This document shows positions 40,047-49,212 of a DNA stretch of 64,000 nt, in pieces. Source of the stretch: Alphaproteobacteria bacterium (lineage in GTDB: Bacteria > Pseudomonadota > Alphaproteobacteria > Geminicoccales > Geminicoccaceae). The position numbers were made by a program, and so were the translations under genes. The stretch is taken from positions 1 through 64,000 of the forward strand of contig JALSIM010000006.1 in assembly GCA_026990035.1 (NCBI GenBank), read 5' to 3'. The stretch's first letter is position 1, and each line of letters begins with the position of its first letter. A model generated the notes under the pieces. It was not told where the DNA came from, did not search any database, and saw nothing but the letters and a program-made list of their open reading frames with translations.

Positions 40047-40966
40047 TCGGCTATATCGCCCGCCGGCTCGGTCAGGCGGTCTTCATCCTGATCGGCATCA
40101 GCCTCGTGACCTATGTGCTGGTCTATCTGATCCCGGCCGATCCGGTGCGGCAGATCGCCGGCCGCAGCGCCACCCCGGAGACGGTGGAGAGCATCCGCCG
40201 TCAACTCGGTCTCGATCTGCCCCTCTGGCAGCAGTATCTGCGCTATCTCGGCGATCTCCTGCAGGGCGATCTCGGTCGCTCCTACATCCAGAAGACCGAG
40301 GTCGCGACCCTCATCGCCTCCCGCCTGCCGGCCACCCTCGAGCTCATGGCCGGGGCCATCCTCCTCGAGCTCCTGATCGGCCTCTCGGCCGGCATCTACG
40401 CCGCCTCGCGGCGGGGCCGGCCGGCCGACCGGGCGATCATGGTCGCCTCCTTCGCCGCCGTATCCGCCCCCCAGTTCGTGGTCGGCATCCTGCTCCTCTA
40501 CGTCTTCGCGGTGCAGCTCGGCTGGTTCCCGATCGGCGGCTACGGCACCCTCTGGCATCTGGTCCTGCCGGCCCTCACCCTGGGACTCCTCGGGGGCGGC
40601 TGGTACGCGCGGATGATGCGCTCGGCGATGATCGAGGTCCTGCGCCAGGATTACATCGTCACCGCCCGGGCCAAGGGGGCGGGGCGTTTCCGCATCCTGT
40701 TCGTCCACGCCCTCCGGAACGCGGCCCTGCCGGTGGTGGCGATGGTCGGTCTCGACATCGGCATCTTCATGAGCGGTGCGGTGGTGGTCGAGTCGGTCTA
40801 CGGCTGGCCGGGGATCGGCCAGCTCGCCTGGCAGGCCATCCAGAGGGTGGACATACCCATCATCGTCGGTGTTACGATCGTCGCGGCGGTGGCGATCGTC
40901 CTCGGCAATCTGCTGGCCGATCTGGTGGCACCGTTCATCGATCCGCGCATCAAGTTCCGAAGGTGA
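40043..40966 (+). CDS. ABC transporter permease, DppB-like
   Basis: 307 residues, six membrane segments. GYIARRLGQAVFILIGISLV is the typical first helix, with the EAA loop QDYIVTARAKGAGRFRI and the tail ADLVAPFIDPRIKFRR. GTG at 40043 overlaps the previous TGA (GTGA). Together with the DppC-like protein and the two ATPases it forms an importer of peptides or similar small molecules. Confidence 0.9.
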   Translation: MIGYIARRLGQAVFILIGISLVTYVLVYLIPADPVRQIAGRSATPETVESIRRQLGLDLPLWQQYLRYLGDLLQGDLGRSYIQKTEVATLIASRLPATLELMAGAILLELLIGLSAGIYAASRRGRPADRAIMVASFAAVSAPQFVVGILLLYVFAVQLGWFPIGGYGTLWHLVLPALTLGLLGGGWYARMMRSAMIEVLRQDYIVTARAKGAGRFRILFVHALRNAALPVVAMVGLDIGIFMSGAVVVESVYGWPGIGQLAWQAIQRVDIPIIVGVTIVAAVAIVLGNLLADLVAPFIDPRIKFRR

Positions 40967-40986
40967 ACCTGGGGGAGGTACCTGTC

Positions 40987-42603
40987 ATGCGCACATTCCT
41001 GACCACGACGGCGCTCGCGCTGTCGCTTCTGGCGGCACCGGCCGGTGCGGCCGAGCCCACACAGGGTGGCGAGATGATCGTCACCTACAAGGACGATGTC
41101 AGCACCCTCGATCCGGCGATCGGCTACGACTGGCAGAACTGGTCGATGATCAAGAGCCTGTTCGACGGGCTCATGGATTACGTGCCGGGCACCACCGAAC
41201 TCGTGCCGGACCTCGCCGAGAGCTACGAGCTGAGCGAGGACGGGCTGACCTACACCTTCAAGCTGCGCAAGGGGGTGAAGTTCCACAACGGGCGCGAGCT
41301 CGAGGCGGCCGATATCAAATATTCCATCGAGCGGGCGGTGCGCCCCGAGACCCAGAGCCCCGGCGCCGGCTTCTTCGCCTCCATCGAGGGCTTCGAGGCC
41401 CTGACCTCGGGCGCCGCCGAGGAACTGTCGGGAATCACGACCCCCGATGACTATACGGTGAAGATCACCCTTTCCCGGCCGGACGCCACCTTCCTCCATG
41501 TCATGGCCATCAATTTCAGCTTCGCCGTGCCCCGCGAGGAGGTCGAGAAATACGGCCAGGACTTCGGCAAGAACCCGGTCGGCACCGGCGCCTTCCGCCT
41601 CGCCGAATGGACCCTCGGCCAGCGCCTCGTGTTCGAGCGCAACCCCGACTACTACAAGGAAGGACGGCCGCGTCTCGACCGGATCGTCTTCGAGGTGGGC
41701 CAGGAGCCCCTCGTCGCCCTTCTCCGTCTCCAGCGGGGCGAGGTGGACATCCTCGGTGACGGCATTCCCCCGGCCAAGTTCCTGGAGATCATGAACGATC
41801 CCGAATGGCGGGACAACGTCGTCGAGGGCGGCCAGCTCCACACCGGCTATCTGGCGATGAACGTCACCATGAAGCCGTTCGACAATGTGCTGGTGCGGCG
41901 GGCGGTCAACCATGCCATCAACAAGGACCGCATCATCCGCATCATCAACGGCCGGGCGGTGCCCGCCAACCAGCCCCTGCCCCCGGCCATGCCCGGCCAC
42001 GACCCGAACTACGAGGGCTACGCCTTCGATCCCGAGAAGGCCAAGCAGCTCATGGCCGAGGCCGGCTACGCCGATGGCGTCGATACCGAGCTCTATGCCA
42101 TGAACACCGACCCCAACCCGCGCATCGCCCAGGCCATCCAGCAGGATCTGGCGGCCATCGGCATCCGCGCCGAGCTCCAGGTGCTGGCCCAGGCCAATGT
42201 GATCGCCGCCGGTGGCGAGAAGGACGCGGCACCGATGATCTGGTCGGGCGGCATGGCCTGGATCGCCGATTTCCCCGATCCTTCCAACTTCTACGGCCCG
42301 ATCCTCGGCTGCGGGGGCGCGGTGCCGGGCGGCTGGAACTGGTCCTGGTACTGCAACGAGGAGCTCGACGCCCTGGCCGCCGAGGCCGATGCCATGGTGG
42401 ATCCGGCCAAGGCCGAAGAGCGGATCGATCTGTGGCGGCGGATCTTCCTGCGCATCATGGACGACGCCCCCTGGGCGCCGGTCTTCCACGAGCAGCGCTT
42501 CACCATGAAATCGGACCGGCTCGGCGGCCCCGACGCCATCTTCGTCGACCCCGTGCACATCCCGGTCCATTACGACGAGGTCTACATCGAAGATGGCCAG
42601 TAA
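40987..42603 (+). CDS. Extracellular solute-binding protein, family 5 (DppA/OppA-like)
   Basis: 538 residues. MRTFLTTTALALSLLAAPAGAA is a signal peptide. Family-5 signatures: DDVSTLDPAIGYD, LVPDLAESYELSEDGLTYTF, LRKGVKFHNG, GTGAFRL, FERNPDYYKEGRP and LVRRAVNHAINKD. It binds the transported ligand in the periplasm. ATG 40987 follows GGGGGAGG. Its 3' end overlaps the amidase gene by 11 bases, so transport and amide hydrolysis are expected together. Confidence 0.92.
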   Translation: MRTFLTTTALALSLLAAPAGAAEPTQGGEMIVTYKDDVSTLDPAIGYDWQNWSMIKSLFDGLMDYVPGTTELVPDLAESYELSEDGLTYTFKLRKGVKFHNGRELEAADIKYSIERAVRPETQSPGAGFFASIEGFEALTSGAAEELSGITTPDDYTVKITLSRPDATFLHVMAINFSFAVPREEVEKYGQDFGKNPVGTGAFRLAEWTLGQRLVFERNPDYYKEGRPRLDRIVFEVGQEPLVALLRLQRGEVDILGDGIPPAKFLEIMNDPEWRDNVVEGGQLHTGYLAMNVTMKPFDNVLVRRAVNHAINKDRIIRIINGRAVPANQPLPPAMPGHDPNYEGYAFDPEKAKQLMAEAGYADGVDTELYAMNTDPNPRIAQAIQQDLAAIGIRAELQVLAQANVIAAGGEKDAAPMIWSGGMAWIADFPDPSNFYGPILGCGGAVPGGWNWSWYCNEELDALAAEADAMVDPAKAEERIDLWRRIFLRIMDDAPWAPVFHEQRFTMKSDRLGGPDAIFVDPVHIPVHYDEVYIEDGQ

Positions 42604-43531
42604 CCACACGATCCACCGCCACCGTCACCATTTCGGCTGGGACAACGCGATCCCGCCGGTGATGACGGTGGCCCCGGGCACCACCGTCACCTTCGAGACG
42701 GTGGACGCCTCGGGCGGCCAGCTCGGCCCCGATTCCACGGTCGAGGATGTGGGCCGGCTCGATTTCGCCAGGGTCAACCCGGTCACCGGACCCGTCTTCA
42801 TCGACGGGGCCGAGCCGGGCGACGCCCTCGAGGTGACCATCGAGAGCTTCCGCCCTTCGGGCTGGGGCTGGACGGCGGTCATCCCGGGCTTCGGCCTCCT
42901 GGCCGAGGATTTCCCGGAAGCCGCCCTGCACATCTGGAAATACGATGCCGAGCGGCTCACGCCGGCGATGTACGGGCCGGGCGGGCGGGTGCCTCTGAAG
43001 CCCTTCACCGGGACCATCGGGGTGGCTCCGGCCGAACCCGGACCGCACAGCATCGTCCCGCCCCGGGCCTGCGGCGGCAACATGGACATCCGCGATCTCG
43101 CCGCCGGCACCCGGCTCTATCTGCCGGTGCAGGTGACGGGGGCCCTCTTTTCGGTGGGCGACACCCATGCCGCCCAGGGCGACGGCGAGGTCTGCGGCAC
43201 CGCCATCGAAAGCCCGATGGAGGTCACCCTGACCTTCGATCTGGTCAAGGATGCGGGGCTCCGAACACCGCGCTTCGTCACCCCCGGTCCGGTGGCCCGC
43301 CATTTCGACGGGAAGGGCTACGAGGTGACCACCGGCATCGGTCCCGATCTCATGGCAGCGGCGAAGGACGCGCTGCGGGCGATGATCGACCGGCTTTCGG
43401 GCCGCTTCGGGATGCGGCCGGCCGAGGCCTACATGCTGTGCAGCGTCTGTGCCGATCTGCGGATCAGCGAGATCGTCGATCAGCCCAACTGGGTGGTGTC
43501 GCTCTACTTCCCGCGCATCGTACTCGATTGA
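42593..43531 (+). CDS. Acetamidase/formamidase family protein
   Basis: 312 residues of the FmdA/AmdA family (beta-rich metal-dependent amidases of formamide and short amides). Visible marks: an N-terminal His-rich [46 protein letters not shown], and [19 protein letters not shown], the core active-site region. There is no signal peptide, so it is cytosolic. It lies between the binding protein (11-base overlap) and the two ATPase genes of the transporter, so its substrate is probably what the transporter brings in. Confidence 0.88.
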   Translation: MASNHTIHRHRHHFGWDNAIPPVMTVAPGTTVTFETVDASGGQLGPDSTVEDVGRLDFARVNPVTGPVFIDGAEPGDALEVTIESFRPSGWGWTAVIPGFGLLAEDFPEAALHIWKYDAERLTPAMYGPGGRVPLKPFTGTIGVAPAEPGPHSIVPPRACGGNMDIRDLAAGTRLYLPVQVTGALFSVGDTHAAQGDGEVCGTAIESPMEVTLTFDLVKDAGLRTPRFVTPGPVARHFDGKGYEVTTGIGPDLMAAAKDALRAMIDRLSGRFGMRPAEAYMLCSVCADLRISEIVDQPNWVVSLYFPRIVLD

Positions 43532-43593
43532 AGCCGGCGCCGGAGCGGCTTTTCACCGCTCCGGCCCGTTTCCTCCATGGATCCGTTGGACGC

Positions 43594-44556
43594 ATGAGCC
43601 TGCTCGAGGTCCGGGGACTGACCGTCGCCTTCCGCAGCGAGGGCCGCTTTCTGCGCGTCGTCGAGGCGGTCGATCTCGATCTCGAGGAGGGACGGATCCT
43701 CGGGCTGGTGGGCGAATCGGGCTGCGGCAAGAGTGTCACCGCCCGCAGCCTGATGCGCCTTCTGCCGGAACCGCCGGCGCGCATCGAGGGAGGCAGCATC
43801 CGCTTCGCCGGGAACGACATCCTGGCCCTCGACGAGGCCGCGATGCGGCGGCTGCGCGGGGATCGCCTGGCGATGATCTTCCAGGAGCCGATGACCTCCC
43901 TCAACCCCACCTGGACGGTCGGCTTCCAGATCGAGGAGGCGCTGAAGCTGCACACCGATCTGCCGGCCGCCGCACGGCGCGAACGCAGTCTCGAGCTCCT
44001 GCGCCGGGTGGGCATCGGTGCGCCCGAACGGCGCCTGCGGCAGTACCCCTTCGAGCTTTCGGGCGGCCTCCGGCAGCGGGTGATGATCGCCATGGCCCTC
44101 GCCTGCGGCCCCGATCTGCTGATCGCCGACGAGCCCACCACCGCTCTGGATGTCACCGTCCAGGCCCAGATCCTGGAGCTCCTCGCCCGCCTGCGGGAGG
44201 AGCTCGGCATGGCCATCCTGCTGATCACCCACGATCTCGGGGTGGTGGCGGAATTCTGCGACGAGGTGGCGGTGATGTACGCCGGCCGGATCGTCGAGCA
44301 CGGTCGGGTGGCCGATCTCTTCGCCCGGCCGCGGCATCCCTACACCAACGGTCTGCTGGCCTCGACCCCGCGGCTGCGGGGCCGGCGCGGTCGCCTGCCC
44401 ACCATCCCCGGCAGCGTGCCGCCGCCCGACCGGCGGCCACCCGGCTGTCCCTTCGCGCCACGCTGCCAACGGGTGCTCGAGCGCTGCCGCAGCGCGATGC
44501 CGGGTCTCGCCGGCGATGACGGACATCTCGCGGCCTGCTGGAACCCGGTGCGATGA
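43594..44556 (+). CDS. ABC transporter ATP-binding protein, DppD/OppD-like
   Basis: 320 residues. Walker [12 protein letters not shown]-loop [12 protein letters not shown], signature [15 protein letters not shown], Walker [15 protein letters not shown] and switch His in LITHDLGVV. The C-terminal [15 protein letters not shown] is the cysteine cluster typical of oligopeptide ATPases, which can bind an iron-sulfur cluster. The stop overlaps the DppF-like start as ATGA. Confidence 0.92.
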   Translation: MSLLEVRGLTVAFRSEGRFLRVVEAVDLDLEEGRILGLVGESGCGKSVTARSLMRLLPEPPARIEGGSIRFAGNDILALDEAAMRRLRGDRLAMIFQEPMTSLNPTWTVGFQIEEALKLHTDLPAAARRERSLELLRRVGIGAPERRLRQYPFELSGGLRQRVMIAMALACGPDLLIADEPTTALDVTVQAQILELLARLREELGMAILLITHDLGVVAEFCDEVAVMYAGRIVEHGRVADLFARPRHPYTNGLLASTPRLRGRRGRLPTIPGSVPPPDRRPPGCPFAPRCQRVLERCRSAMPGLAGDDGHLAACWNPVR

Positions 44557-45536
44557 CCGGCGAGAGCGAACTGCTGCGGGTTGAGGAGCTCTCTACCCGC
44601 TTTCCGGTCCAGGGCGGGGTGATCCACGCCGTCGAAGGGGTGAGCTTCACCCAGAGGTCCGGCGAGACCATGGGCATCGTCGGCGAATCGGGTTGCGGCA
44701 AATCCACCCTCGCCCGCTCCATCCTCCAGCTCGTCCGCCCCAGCTCCGGCCGTGTCCTGTTCGAGGGCACCGATCTGGTCGGCCTCTCCGCACGCCGGAT
44801 GCGGGCGCTCCGGCGTCATCTCCAGATCGTCTTCCAGGATCCGATGGCCTCCCTCGACCCGCGTTTCACGATCGGCCGCATCCTCGAGGAACCGCTGGTG
44901 ATCCACGGATTCGGGTCGAAGGCCACGCGCCGCGCGCGGGTGGCGGCGATGCTCGAACAGGTCGGTCTCGACCCCACCGCCGCCTCCCGCTACCCGCACG
45001 AATTCTCCGGCGGCCAGCGGCAGCGGATCGGCATCGCCCGGGCGATCATGCTGGAGCCCAGGCTGGTGGTCCTCGACGAGCCGGTTTCCGCCCTCGACGT
45101 CTCGATCCAGGCCCAGATCCTCAACCTCCTGGCCGATCTGCGGGAATCGCTCGGCCTTTCCTATCTGTTCATCTCCCACGATCTGGCGGTGGTGCGGGCG
45201 ATCTGCGACCGGGTGGCGGTGATGTATCTCGGCCGCATCCTCGAGGAGGCCCCGACCGAGCAATTGTTCGCGCAGCCGGCCCATCCCTACACCGAAGCCC
45301 TGCTCTCGGCGGTGCCGCAGCCCGAGCCCGGTGCCCGACGCCGGCGCGTCGTGGTCAGCGGCGAGCCACCCAATCCCGAACATCCGCCCGAGGGCTGCCC
45401 GTTCCATCCGCGCTGCCCGCGGGCGATGCCGGTCTGCCGCCGGGAACCGCCGGGCATGCGCGCCCTCGGCGACGGCCGGCGGGTGGCCTGCCATCTGCAC
45501 GATCCGAACCTCGTGGACGGATCCGGGCAGAATTAA
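44553..45536 (+). CDS. ABC transporter ATP-binding protein, DppF/OppF-like
   Basis: 327 residues. Walker [13 protein letters not shown]-loop [12 protein letters not shown], signature [15 protein letters not shown], Walker [15 protein letters not shown] and FISHDLAVV. The C-terminal [15 protein letters not shown] again matches the OppF-type cysteine cluster. Last gene of the operon; AT-rich sequence and the lectin gene promoter follow directly. Confidence 0.92.
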   Translation: MTGESELLRVEELSTRFPVQGGVIHAVEGVSFTQRSGETMGIVGESGCGKSTLARSILQLVRPSSGRVLFEGTDLVGLSARRMRALRRHLQIVFQDPMASLDPRFTIGRILEEPLVIHGFGSKATRRARVAAMLEQVGLDPTAASRYPHEFSGGQRQRIGIARAIMLEPRLVVLDEPVSALDVSIQAQILNLLADLRESLGLSYLFISHDLAVVRAICDRVAVMYLGRILEEAPTEQLFAQPAHPYTEALLSAVPQPEPGARRRRVVVSGEPPNPEHPPEGCPFHPRCPRAMPVCRREPPGMRALGDGRRVACHLHDPNLVDGSGQN

Positions 45537-45543
45537 TTTATAG

Positions 45544-45571
45544 TTGAAATATTTCGGCTCGCATTCATACT
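45544..45571 (+). promoter_or_regulatory. Likely promoter of the lectin-like gene
   Basis: An AT-rich UP-like stretch precedes TTGAAA (45544-45549), a 16-base spacer and CATACT (45566-45571, followed by T). A nested dyad, CGGCTC-GCAT (45555-45564) with ATGC (45573-45576) and GAGCCG (45583-45588), surrounds the -10 and may be an operator or leader hairpin. The leader would be about 140 bases. Confidence 0.5.
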
Positions 45572-45717
45572 TATGCAAACATGAGCCGAGCCTGCCGCAG
45601 AGCGAATTCCCCTGTAGGTCGTGCCCGCTGGCATTCCTCGCGGGACCCGTGCGGTGAGCGGGAAACGTTTCGGGTCGCGTCGAAGCCCGAGCCACAACCA
45701 GATGCGAGGCACCTGCG

Positions 45718-46827
45718 ATGCGAACCTTTCTTCTCCTGGGTACCGCCCTTTTCACGCTCGCCACGGGCAGCGGCGATGCCGGCGCCTTCCGGCTGGAAGA
45801 CGGAAAGATCGTCGACTGCGACGCCGACGGGGCGCCCAACTATCTGGTGGCCGACAGCATGCTCGCCAGCGACGGCTGTCTGCGGTCCCCCAACGGTCTC
45901 TATCAGCTCATCGTCCAGGACGACGGCAATCTCGTCGTCTACCGGACCGATGCCGGCAAGGTGAGCATCGACAGCAAGGACGCCGCCTGGTCCTCCGAGA
46001 CCCGCGGTCGTGGGCGCCGCGGCACCTATCTCATCATGCAGGACGACGGCAATCTGGTCCTCTACAACCAGAACCGGAAGCCGATCTGGAGCACCCGCAC
46101 CTATCGCCGGCCGGCGCGCTATCTGGTGCTCGGCGATTTCGGCGAGCTCGTGCTCTTCGAGCGGATCCGGGGCTACGGACCGAGCTATCCGAACGAGGCG
46201 CGATACGGCCCCTGGGCCGGCCGCAGCAAATGGGCGACCGGCAACCCGCGCGACGTCGTCTGGCGCAAGAACGGCACCCCGATGCAGGCCGTGGGCTTCG
46301 AGCTCGTGCGGGTCGATTTCGACAAGCAGCGCACCAAGATCAGCGAGGTACCCTCCGACGCCCACGGGGCCTCGATCACCGTCGACAACTGCAGGGGCTC
46401 CAAACCCGCGACCAGCCAGCGCCAGCTCACCTACGAGGAGGGCGACAGCCAGAGCTGGGGCGGAAGCGATACCTGGCAGGCCGGCCAGACCGTGGGGATC
46501 GAGCTCGGCAACGACGCCAGCGTCGTCAAGGGCAAGACGGAATTCAACTGGAGCCGGTCGGCGACCGTCAGTTGGGACAATACCAGCTCGCGCAGCACCA
46601 CCCAGAGCATCACCGCCGATCTCGACGTCGATCCCGGCTACCGCCAACGGGTCTGGGTCGCCCTCCGCAGACAGGAGATCATCACCCCCTATGTCGGTCG
46701 CATCATCTACCGGATCGGCGATCGCGAATACTGGTCCCGTGCGGAGTTCAACGGCGAGTTCGTCGATCGCAAATCCTGGGACGGCCAGGTGATCTACGGC
46801 GCCCCGGAGGCCTGCGGGACCTCCTGA
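45718..46827 (+). CDS. Secreted bulb-type lectin protein with aerolysin-like C-terminal region
   Basis: 369 residues. A signal peptide (1 to about 23, ending GDAGA) is followed by a B-lectin domain with two intact mannose-site motifs, QDDGNLVVY (67-75) and QDDGNLVLY (108-116), and a degenerate third at 138-147. From about 195 to 365 the sequence is beta-rich. A Ser/Thr-rich alternating stretch (270-300) leads into DLDVDPGYRQRVWVAL, then ITPYVGRIIYRIGD, the order seen in aerolysin/ETX-MTX2 pore formers, where a polar hairpin precedes a VPPG-like turn. ATG 45718 has GAGG at eight bases. The lectin part is firm; the pore-forming part is inference. Confidence 0.75.
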   Translation: MRTFLLLGTALFTLATGSGDAGAFRLEDGKIVDCDADGAPNYLVADSMLASDGCLRSPNGLYQLIVQDDGNLVVYRTDAGKVSIDSKDAAWSSETRGRGRRGTYLIMQDDGNLVLYNQNRKPIWSTRTYRRPARYLVLGDFGELVLFERIRGYGPSYPNEARYGPWAGRSKWATGNPRDVVWRKNGTPMQAVGFELVRVDFDKQRTKISEVPSDAHGASITVDNCRGSKPATSQRQLTYEEGDSQSWGGSDTWQAGQTVGIELGNDASVVKGKTEFNWSRSATVSWDNTSSRSTTQSITADLDVDPGYRQRVWVALRRQEIITPYVGRIIYRIGDREYWSRAEFNGEFVDRKSWDGQVIYGAPEACGTS

Positions 46828-46844
46828 ATCGCGGCGCGCGCGGC

Positions 46845-46867
46845 GGGCGGGGACGGTCTCCCCGCCC
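46845..46867. terminator. GC-rich hairpin between convergent genes
   Basis: GGGCGGGGA (46845-46853) and TCCCCGCCC (46859-46867) form a perfect nine-pair stem with a five-base loop between the lectin gene and the convergent rluC. No T-run follows, so it may act as a weak bidirectional or Rho-assisted terminator. Confidence 0.45.
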
Positions 46868-46880
46868 CCTTCGCCGCCTG

Positions 46881-47870
46881 TCAAAGCTCCGCGGGCCAGT
46901 CCTCGAGGCGCGAAAACGGCATCCGCTCGCCGGCGTTCATCCCCAGCCAGGCGAGGCCCTCGCGCAGATGCGGCGCCGGCCGGCCGCGGATCGCGAAGGG
47001 CCTGCCGGTACCGGGATGGGGCAGCTCGAGTTCCATCGCCTGCAGCATCAGCCCGACCGGCGTGTTGTCCGGCGCCGCCGCCCCGCCGTATTTGCGATCG
47101 CCCAGGATCGGGCAGCCGATCGCCGCACAATGGGCGCGAAGCTGGTGGGTACGGCCGGTGAGGGGCATCAGCCCGACCCAGGCCCCGACCTTGCCGGCGC
47201 GGGCGATCACCCGGAAGGCGGTCCGCGCCTTCCGGGCATCCGGCGCGTCGGGAGTCATGCGCTCCCGCCCGGCCGGTCCGGCCTTGCCCAGCGGCAGATC
47301 GATGATCCCCGCACGGCGTTCGGGGCGGCCCAGCACCACCGCCCAGTAGAGCTTGCGGACCCGGTGCTGCTGGAAGGCGTGCATCAGACGGCGGGCGGCC
47401 CGGGTGTGGCGGGCCAGCACCAGGAGACCGGCGGTGTCGCGATCGAGGCGATGGACGAGCTTGGGACGCTCGCCCCCTTCGGCGAGGGCGTCGAGCATGC
47501 CGTCGATATGGCGATGGGTGCCGCTGCCGCCCTGAACAGCGAGCCCGGCCGGCTTGTCGAGAACGATGATATCCTCGTCCTCGTGCAGCACCAGATCCCG
47601 GAGGAAGCGGGCGTCGCGTTCGCTCGGAGCCGGCCGGCGGCGCGGCGCCGGCAGCTTGTCGGGCTCGGGCAACGGCGGCACCCGCACGATCTGGCCCGCT
47701 TCGATCCGGGTACCGGCCTGCACCCGCCTGCCGTCGATGCGGAACTGGCCAGTGCGCAGCAGCTTCTGCAGGCGACCGTGGGAAAGCCCCGGAAAATGCG
47801 CCCGCACCCAGCGGTCGAAGCGCTGCCCGGCCTCCTCGGGTCCGATCCGGCGATGTTCGATCTCACCCAT
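46881..47870 (-). CDS. rluC: RluA-family 23S rRNA pseudouridine synthase, RluC-like
   Basis: 329 residues. An N-terminal S4 RNA-binding domain (RFDRWVRAHFPGLSHGRLQKLL) precedes the synthase domain with the catalytic Asp in LVHRLDRDTAGLLVLA, RKLYWAVVLG and GRTHQLRAHCAAIGCPILGD. RluC modifies positions 955, 2504 and 2580 in E. coli; assigning RluC rather than RluD or RluA is by overall resemblance. Its start overlaps the end of rarA by eight bases. Confidence 0.87.
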   Translation of the reverse strand: MGEIEHRRIGPEEAGQRFDRWVRAHFPGLSHGRLQKLLRTGQFRIDGRRVQAGTRIEAGQIVRVPPLPEPDKLPAPRRRPAPSERDARFLRDLVLHEDEDIIVLDKPAGLAVQGGSGTHRHIDGMLDALAEGGERPKLVHRLDRDTAGLLVLARHTRAARRLMHAFQQHRVRKLYWAVVLGRPERRAGIIDLPLGKAGPAGRERMTPDAPDARKARTAFRVIARAGKVGAWVGLMPLTGRTHQLRAHCAAIGCPILGDRKYGGAAAPDNTPVGLMLQAMELELPHPGTGRPFAIRGRPAPHLREGLAWLGMNAGERMPFSRLEDWPAEL

Positions 47871-49212
47871 CGTCCGTCTTCCGGCGGCCCGCGGCCCGTC
47901 GTTCGGCGCGCAGCCGCGCGAGTTCCTCCAGCCGCGCCTTCAGCCGCTTTTCGGCCCCCTCTCCGGTCGGCGCGTAGTAGCGCTCGCGCGCCATGCCCTC
48001 GGGGAAGTAGTTCTGGCCGGAAAAGCGGTCCGGGGCGTCATGGTCGTAGATGTAGCCCTCGCCGTAGCCGAGCTTCTTCATCAGCCGGGTGGGGGCGTTG
48101 AGGATGTGCGATGGCGGCATCAGCGAGCCGTGCTCGCGGGCCGCCCGCATCGCCGCCTCATGGGCCAGATGGGCGGCGTTGGATTTGGGGGCAAGGGCCA
48201 GATAGATCGTCACCTGCACCAGCGCCAGCTCGCCCTCGGGCGAGCCCAGCCGCTCCCAGGTCTCGGCGGCGGCGATGGCGTGCAATGCCGCAGCGGGATC
48301 GGCGAGGCCGACATCCTCGTAGGCGATGCGGATCAGGCGCCGGGCCAGGTAGCGCGGATCCTCGCCGCCGTCGAGCATCCGGCAGAGCCAGTAGAGGGCG
48401 GCATCGGGGTCCGATCCCCGCACCGATTTGTGGAGCGCGCTGACGAGGTTGAAATGGGCCTCGTAGGCGCGGTCGTAGACCGGCATCCGCTTCTGGAGGA
48501 GCTCCGCCAGCCCGGCCGGGGCGATGTCCCGATCCGGCGGCAGATCGGCGAGACTCTCGACCATGTTCAGGAGATAGCGGCCGTCGCCGTCGGCGAGATC
48601 CAGGAGCCGCCTGCGGGCCTCCTCGGTGAGCGGCAGGCGATAGCCGATGGCCCTTTCCGCCCGCTCCAGGAGGATGGCCAGGGCTTCTTGGCAGAGGCGC
48701 TCGAGGATCAGCACATGGCAGCGCGACACCAGTGCGGGGTTGAGGGCGAAGGAGGGGTTTTCGGTGGTGGCGCCGATCAGGGTGACGGTGCCGTCCTCCA
48801 CCTCGTGCAGGAGCCCGTCCTGCTGGGCCCGGTTGAAACGGTGGATCTCGTCGATGAACAGGATCGGCCGCCCGCCCCGGGCCCGCAGCCGGCGCGCCTC
48901 CTGGAAGGCCTTGCGGAGATCGGCCACCCCCGACATCACCGCCGAGAGTTCGAGCATCGGCTCGCCCAGCTCCCTGGCCAGCAGTCGCGCGAGAGTGGTC
49001 TTGCCGGAGCCCGGCGGTCCCCACAGGATCATCGAGGCGAGGCGTCTTCGCGCCAGCATCCGGGCGAGGGGCGCCCCTTCCTTCAGGAGATGTTCCTGGC
49101 CGACGAGATCCGAGAGGCGGGTGGGGCGCAGCCGGTCCGCCAACGGACGCCCTTCCTCGGCCGCGGCCGCCCGAGGGCGGCCGGCCTCCTCGGTGCCGAA
49201 CAGATCCGCCAT
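47863..49212 (-). CDS. rarA: Replication-associated recombination protein A
   Basis: 449 residues, AAA+ ATPase of the clamp-loader clade (RarA/MgsA), active at stalled forks. PLADRLRPTRLSDLVGQEHLL, Walker A WGPPGSGKTTLAR, Walker B LFIDEIHRFNRAQQD, sensor 1 GATTENPSF and the C-terminal tetramer domain (LHKSVRGSDPDAALYWLCRML, KSNAAHLAHEAA) are present. ATG 49212 shares one base with the DegQ-type stop. Its position behind the alpha operon makes it sensitive to ribosomal promoter activity. Confidence 0.93.
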   Translation of the reverse strand: MADLFGTEEAGRPRAAAAEEGRPLADRLRPTRLSDLVGQEHLLKEGAPLARMLARRRLASMILWGPPGSGKTTLARLLARELGEPMLELSAVMSGVADLRKAFQEARRLRARGGRPILFIDEIHRFNRAQQDGLLHEVEDGTVTLIGATTENPSFALNPALVSRCHVLILERLCQEALAILLERAERAIGYRLPLTEEARRRLLDLADGDGRYLLNMVESLADLPPDRDIAPAGLAELLQKRMPVYDRAYEAHFNLVSALHKSVRGSDPDAALYWLCRMLDGGEDPRYLARRLIRIAYEDVGLADPAAALHAIAAAETWERLGSPEGELALVQVTIYLALAPKSNAAHLAHEAAMRAAREHGSLMPPSHILNAPTRLMKKLGYGEGYIYDHDAPDRFSGQNYFPEGMARERYYAPTGEGAEKRLKARLEELARLRAERRAAGRRKTDDG

